Below are positions 62,388 to 64,000 of a DNA stretch of 64,000 nucleotides, piece by piece. Each line of letters starts with the position of its first letter. Position 1 is the first letter of the stretch. The stretch spans positions 46,867 through 110,866 of the forward strand of contig JBCBYO010000006.1 in the NCBI GenBank assembly GCA_039815825.1. The letters are read 5' to 3'. Made by a program: the position numbers and the translations under genes. The notes under the pieces were generated by a model that was given only the letters and a program-made list of their open reading frames with translations, ran no database searches and was not told the DNA's origin. This DNA comes from JBCBDX01 sp039815825 (GTDB lineage: Bacteria > Pseudomonadota > Alphaproteobacteria > Rhizobiales > Rhizobiaceae).

Positions 62388-63991
62388 ACAAGGTTGTCGT
62401 TGCCAACTATCGCGAACTACCGGATCGGAAACCGCAATATGCGCTGGTGGCGGAGGTTGATCTGGTCGTTGTCCGGTTCGATGACGACGTTTCTGTCTTT
62501 TATGGCCGATGCCTGCACCGCGGTGCGCTCATGGCAGACGGATTCGTGCGGGGACGCAACCTGATCTGCGGGGTTCATGACTGGGATTACCGGCTCGACA
62601 GTGGTGTTTCAGAATACGCCAATAAGGAAAAGCTCCCGAAATTCTCAAGCTGGATTGAAGGCGATGACATTCTGGTGGACGAGGATGAAATCGCCGCTTG
62701 GGCCGAGGACAATCCGCAACCTTTTGATCGCGATGCCTATCTGGGTCTTTATGCCGATACGTCGCATGGCACAGCGGAGGAGCCCAACAATGGGCTGATC
62801 CAACAATATGCCAGCAACGGGCTTTCAAAGACCGGGCACCACGGCGTCATGGGGTCCATGGGCGTGCCGCGCGACGAACTGCCCAAATGGGACGATCTGC
62901 AATTGCTGACGGCACAGCTGCACAAAGCCCCGCTCCTGGAAGACGAGACGGTGGCGACTGATGTCGTGATCGGCCCCAATGCACAAAAGCCGCTGCATCT
63001 CGACATCCCACTCTTTGTCTCGGACATGTCTTTCGGTGCTCTGTCGGAACCCGCCAAGATCGCTATGGCGCGTGGCGCTGAACTGGCAGGTACGGGTATA
63101 TGCTCAGGTGAAGGCGGCATGTTGCCGGAAGAACAAGCGGCCAATTCTCGCTATTTCTACGAACTTGCTTCTGCCAAGTTTGGCTTTGATTGGGACAAGC
63201 TGACCAATGTCCAAGCCTTCCACTTCAAGGGGGGCCAGGGCGCGAAGACAGGCACCGGCGGTCACTTACCCGGCCACAAGAATATCGGTAAAATTGCCGA
63301 AGTGCGCGGAATAGCTGAGGGCGAAGATGCGATTTCGCCGCCGCGTTTTCCCGACTGGACAGAACCCGCACAAGTCAAAGATTTTGCCGACGAGGTGCGC
63401 GATCGCACTGGGGGCATTCCGATCGGCTATAAACTATCGGCGCAGCATATTGAGAAAGATATTGATGCGGCGCTCGAAGTCGGAGTCGATTATATCATCC
63501 TGGATGGCCGCGGCGGGGGCACCGGTGCCGCGCCATTATTGTTCCGCGATAACATCTCTGTTCCGACAATCCCCGCTTTGGCACGCGCGCGGCGGCATCT
63601 CGATGCAACCCGCCCTGATGTGACGTTGGTGATCACGGGCGGCTTACGCAAGCCGGCTGACTTCATAAAAGCGATGGCGCTGGGTGCCGATGCCATCGCG
63701 GTTTCGAACGCTGCCATGCAAGCCATTGGCTGTATCGCGATGCGTGCCTGTCATACCAACAATTGCCCGGTTGGAATCGCGACACAAAAGCCGCATTTGG
63801 TCAGCCGGATCGTGGTGGAAAAGTCAGCCGAGCGGCTGGCGAATTTCTTTTCGGCCAGTGTGGAGCTTATGCAGATCATGGCCCGCGCTTGCGGCCACGA
63901 CCATCTATCGAAGTTTAATGCAGATGATTTGACGACATGGAAGCGGGAAATGGCCGACCTTTCAGGCGTGTCTTATGGAGGCATGGCATGA
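62384..63991 (+). CDS. Rieske-glutamate synthase fusion protein
   Basis: A 535-residue fusion. Residues 1-100 are a Rieske [2Fe-2S] domain with Cys43, His45 (CLHRGA) and Cys62, His65 (CGVHDW). From about 140 the chain is a glutamate synthase FMN domain: GALSEPAKIAMARGA, GICSGEGGMLPEE, FKGGQGAKTGTGGHLPG and DGRGGGTGAAPLLF. The 3Fe-4S cluster Cys450, Cys456 and Cys461 lie in CIAMRACHTNNC. No amidotransferase domain is present, so electrons may arrive through the Rieske cluster and ammonia or another amine through a partner. It overlaps both the antiporter and the next gene, making three coupled genes. Confidence 0.88.
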   Translation: MNKVVVANYRELPDRKPQYALVAEVDLVVVRFDDDVSVFYGRCLHRGALMADGFVRGRNLICGVHDWDYRLDSGVSEYANKEKLPKFSSWIEGDDILVDEDEIAAWAEDNPQPFDRDAYLGLYADTSHGTAEEPNNGLIQQYASNGLSKTGHHGVMGSMGVPRDELPKWDDLQLLTAQLHKAPLLEDETVATDVVIGPNAQKPLHLDIPLFVSDMSFGALSEPAKIAMARGAELAGTGICSGEGGMLPEEQAANSRYFYELASAKFGFDWDKLTNVQAFHFKGGQGAKTGTGGHLPGHKNIGKIAEVRGIAEGEDAISPPRFPDWTEPAQVKDFADEVRDRTGGIPIGYKLSAQHIEKDIDAALEVGVDYIILDGRGGGTGAAPLLFRDNISVPTIPALARARRHLDATRPDVTLVITGGLRKPADFIKAMALGADAIAVSNAAMQAIGCIAMRACHTNNCPVGIATQKPHLVSRIVVEKSAERLANFFSASVELMQIMARACGHDHLSKFNADDLTTWKREMADLSGVSYGGMA

Positions 63992-64000
63992 GCGACTTGG
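63988..64000 (+). CDS. Start of the next gene, cut by the window
   Basis: An ATG at 63988 overlaps the stop of the Rieske-glutamate synthase gene (ATGA), with GGAGG ten bases before it. Only Met-Ser-Asp-Leu can be read. The tight overlap implies co-translation; product unknown. Confidence 0.55.

Noticed and set aside
1..64000. CRISPR array, insertion sequence or toxin-antitoxin pair
   Set aside because: No regular direct repeats, transposase or short toxin/antitoxin gene pairs were seen on either strand.

Overview
This is a mid-GC bacterial chromosome segment from an alphaproteobacterium, almost certainly of the order Hyphomicrobiales (Rhizobiales). Lineage markers seen directly are a GcrA-type cell-cycle regulator, a PodJ-like polarity protein, a class I lysyl-tRNA synthetase, a double-length dCTP deaminase, a PstA with a long N-terminal extension, the argD-argF-hsp33 order and a SAM-II riboswitch before metZ. 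A voltage-gated sodium channel of the NavAb/NavMs type suggests, but does not prove, a marine or saline habitat. The genus cannot be fixed from this window.

Layout. 1-4.7 kb: the 3' part of a ligase-associated DEXH helicase, broken by a frameshift near its end, then the phosphoesterase pdeM; opposite them a small membrane protein, a TIGR02186-like protein and a TauE/SafE exporter. 4.8-8.3 kb: a large PodJ-like protein (coiled coils, one membrane span, Sel1 repeats, peptidoglycan-binding end). 8.6-15.5 kb: a fatty-acid oxidation block with a MerR regulator, acyl-CoA dehydrogenase, small protein, GST, thiolase and a FadJ-like hydratase/dehydrogenase, behind a perfect palindromic operator. 15.6-25.9 kb: an ECF sigma/anti-sigma pair, cold shock protein, DsbA-fold isomerase, XRE-S24 regulator, lysK, TerB-like protein, sterol-desaturase family protein, orphan amino-acid-type binding protein, a GT2 glycosyltransferase with a GspE-like N-terminus, and the sodium channel.

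26-38 kb: dcd, SAM-II riboswitch plus attenuator plus metZ, a CDP-alcohol phosphatidyltransferase, apaG, two very small genes, an RND efflux pair, and argD-argF-hsp33. 38.3-47.7 kb: gcrA, then the complete phosphate regulon in one direction (phoR, pstS, pstC, pstA, pstB, phoU, phoB) with a triple Pho box before pstS, and a divergent PPK2-type polyphosphate kinase. 47.7-52.7 kb: two unknown envelope proteins, a nitronate monooxygenase carrying the same operator motif as the fatty-acid block, and an L,D-transpeptidase. 52.7-57.1 kb: tRNA-Thr(CGT), a TraX-like gene with a strikingly AT-rich core, a fused alpha/beta E1 2-oxoacid dehydrogenase and glutaryl-CoA dehydrogenase. 57.2-64 kb: hexuronate catabolism (kdgK, uxaC, uxuB), a CPA1 antiporter, a Rieske-glutamate synthase fusion and the first codons of the next gene.

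Most of the window is ordinary housekeeping and metabolic chromosome. I see no CRISPR array, insertion sequence or prophage. The points most worth a second look are the MerR operator shared by two distant loci, the riboswitch attenuator built on G-U pairs, the AT-rich TraX core beside a tRNA, the two-domain glycosyltransferase, the GcdH/E1 pair, and the helicase frameshift. I did not find a clearly new multi-gene system.
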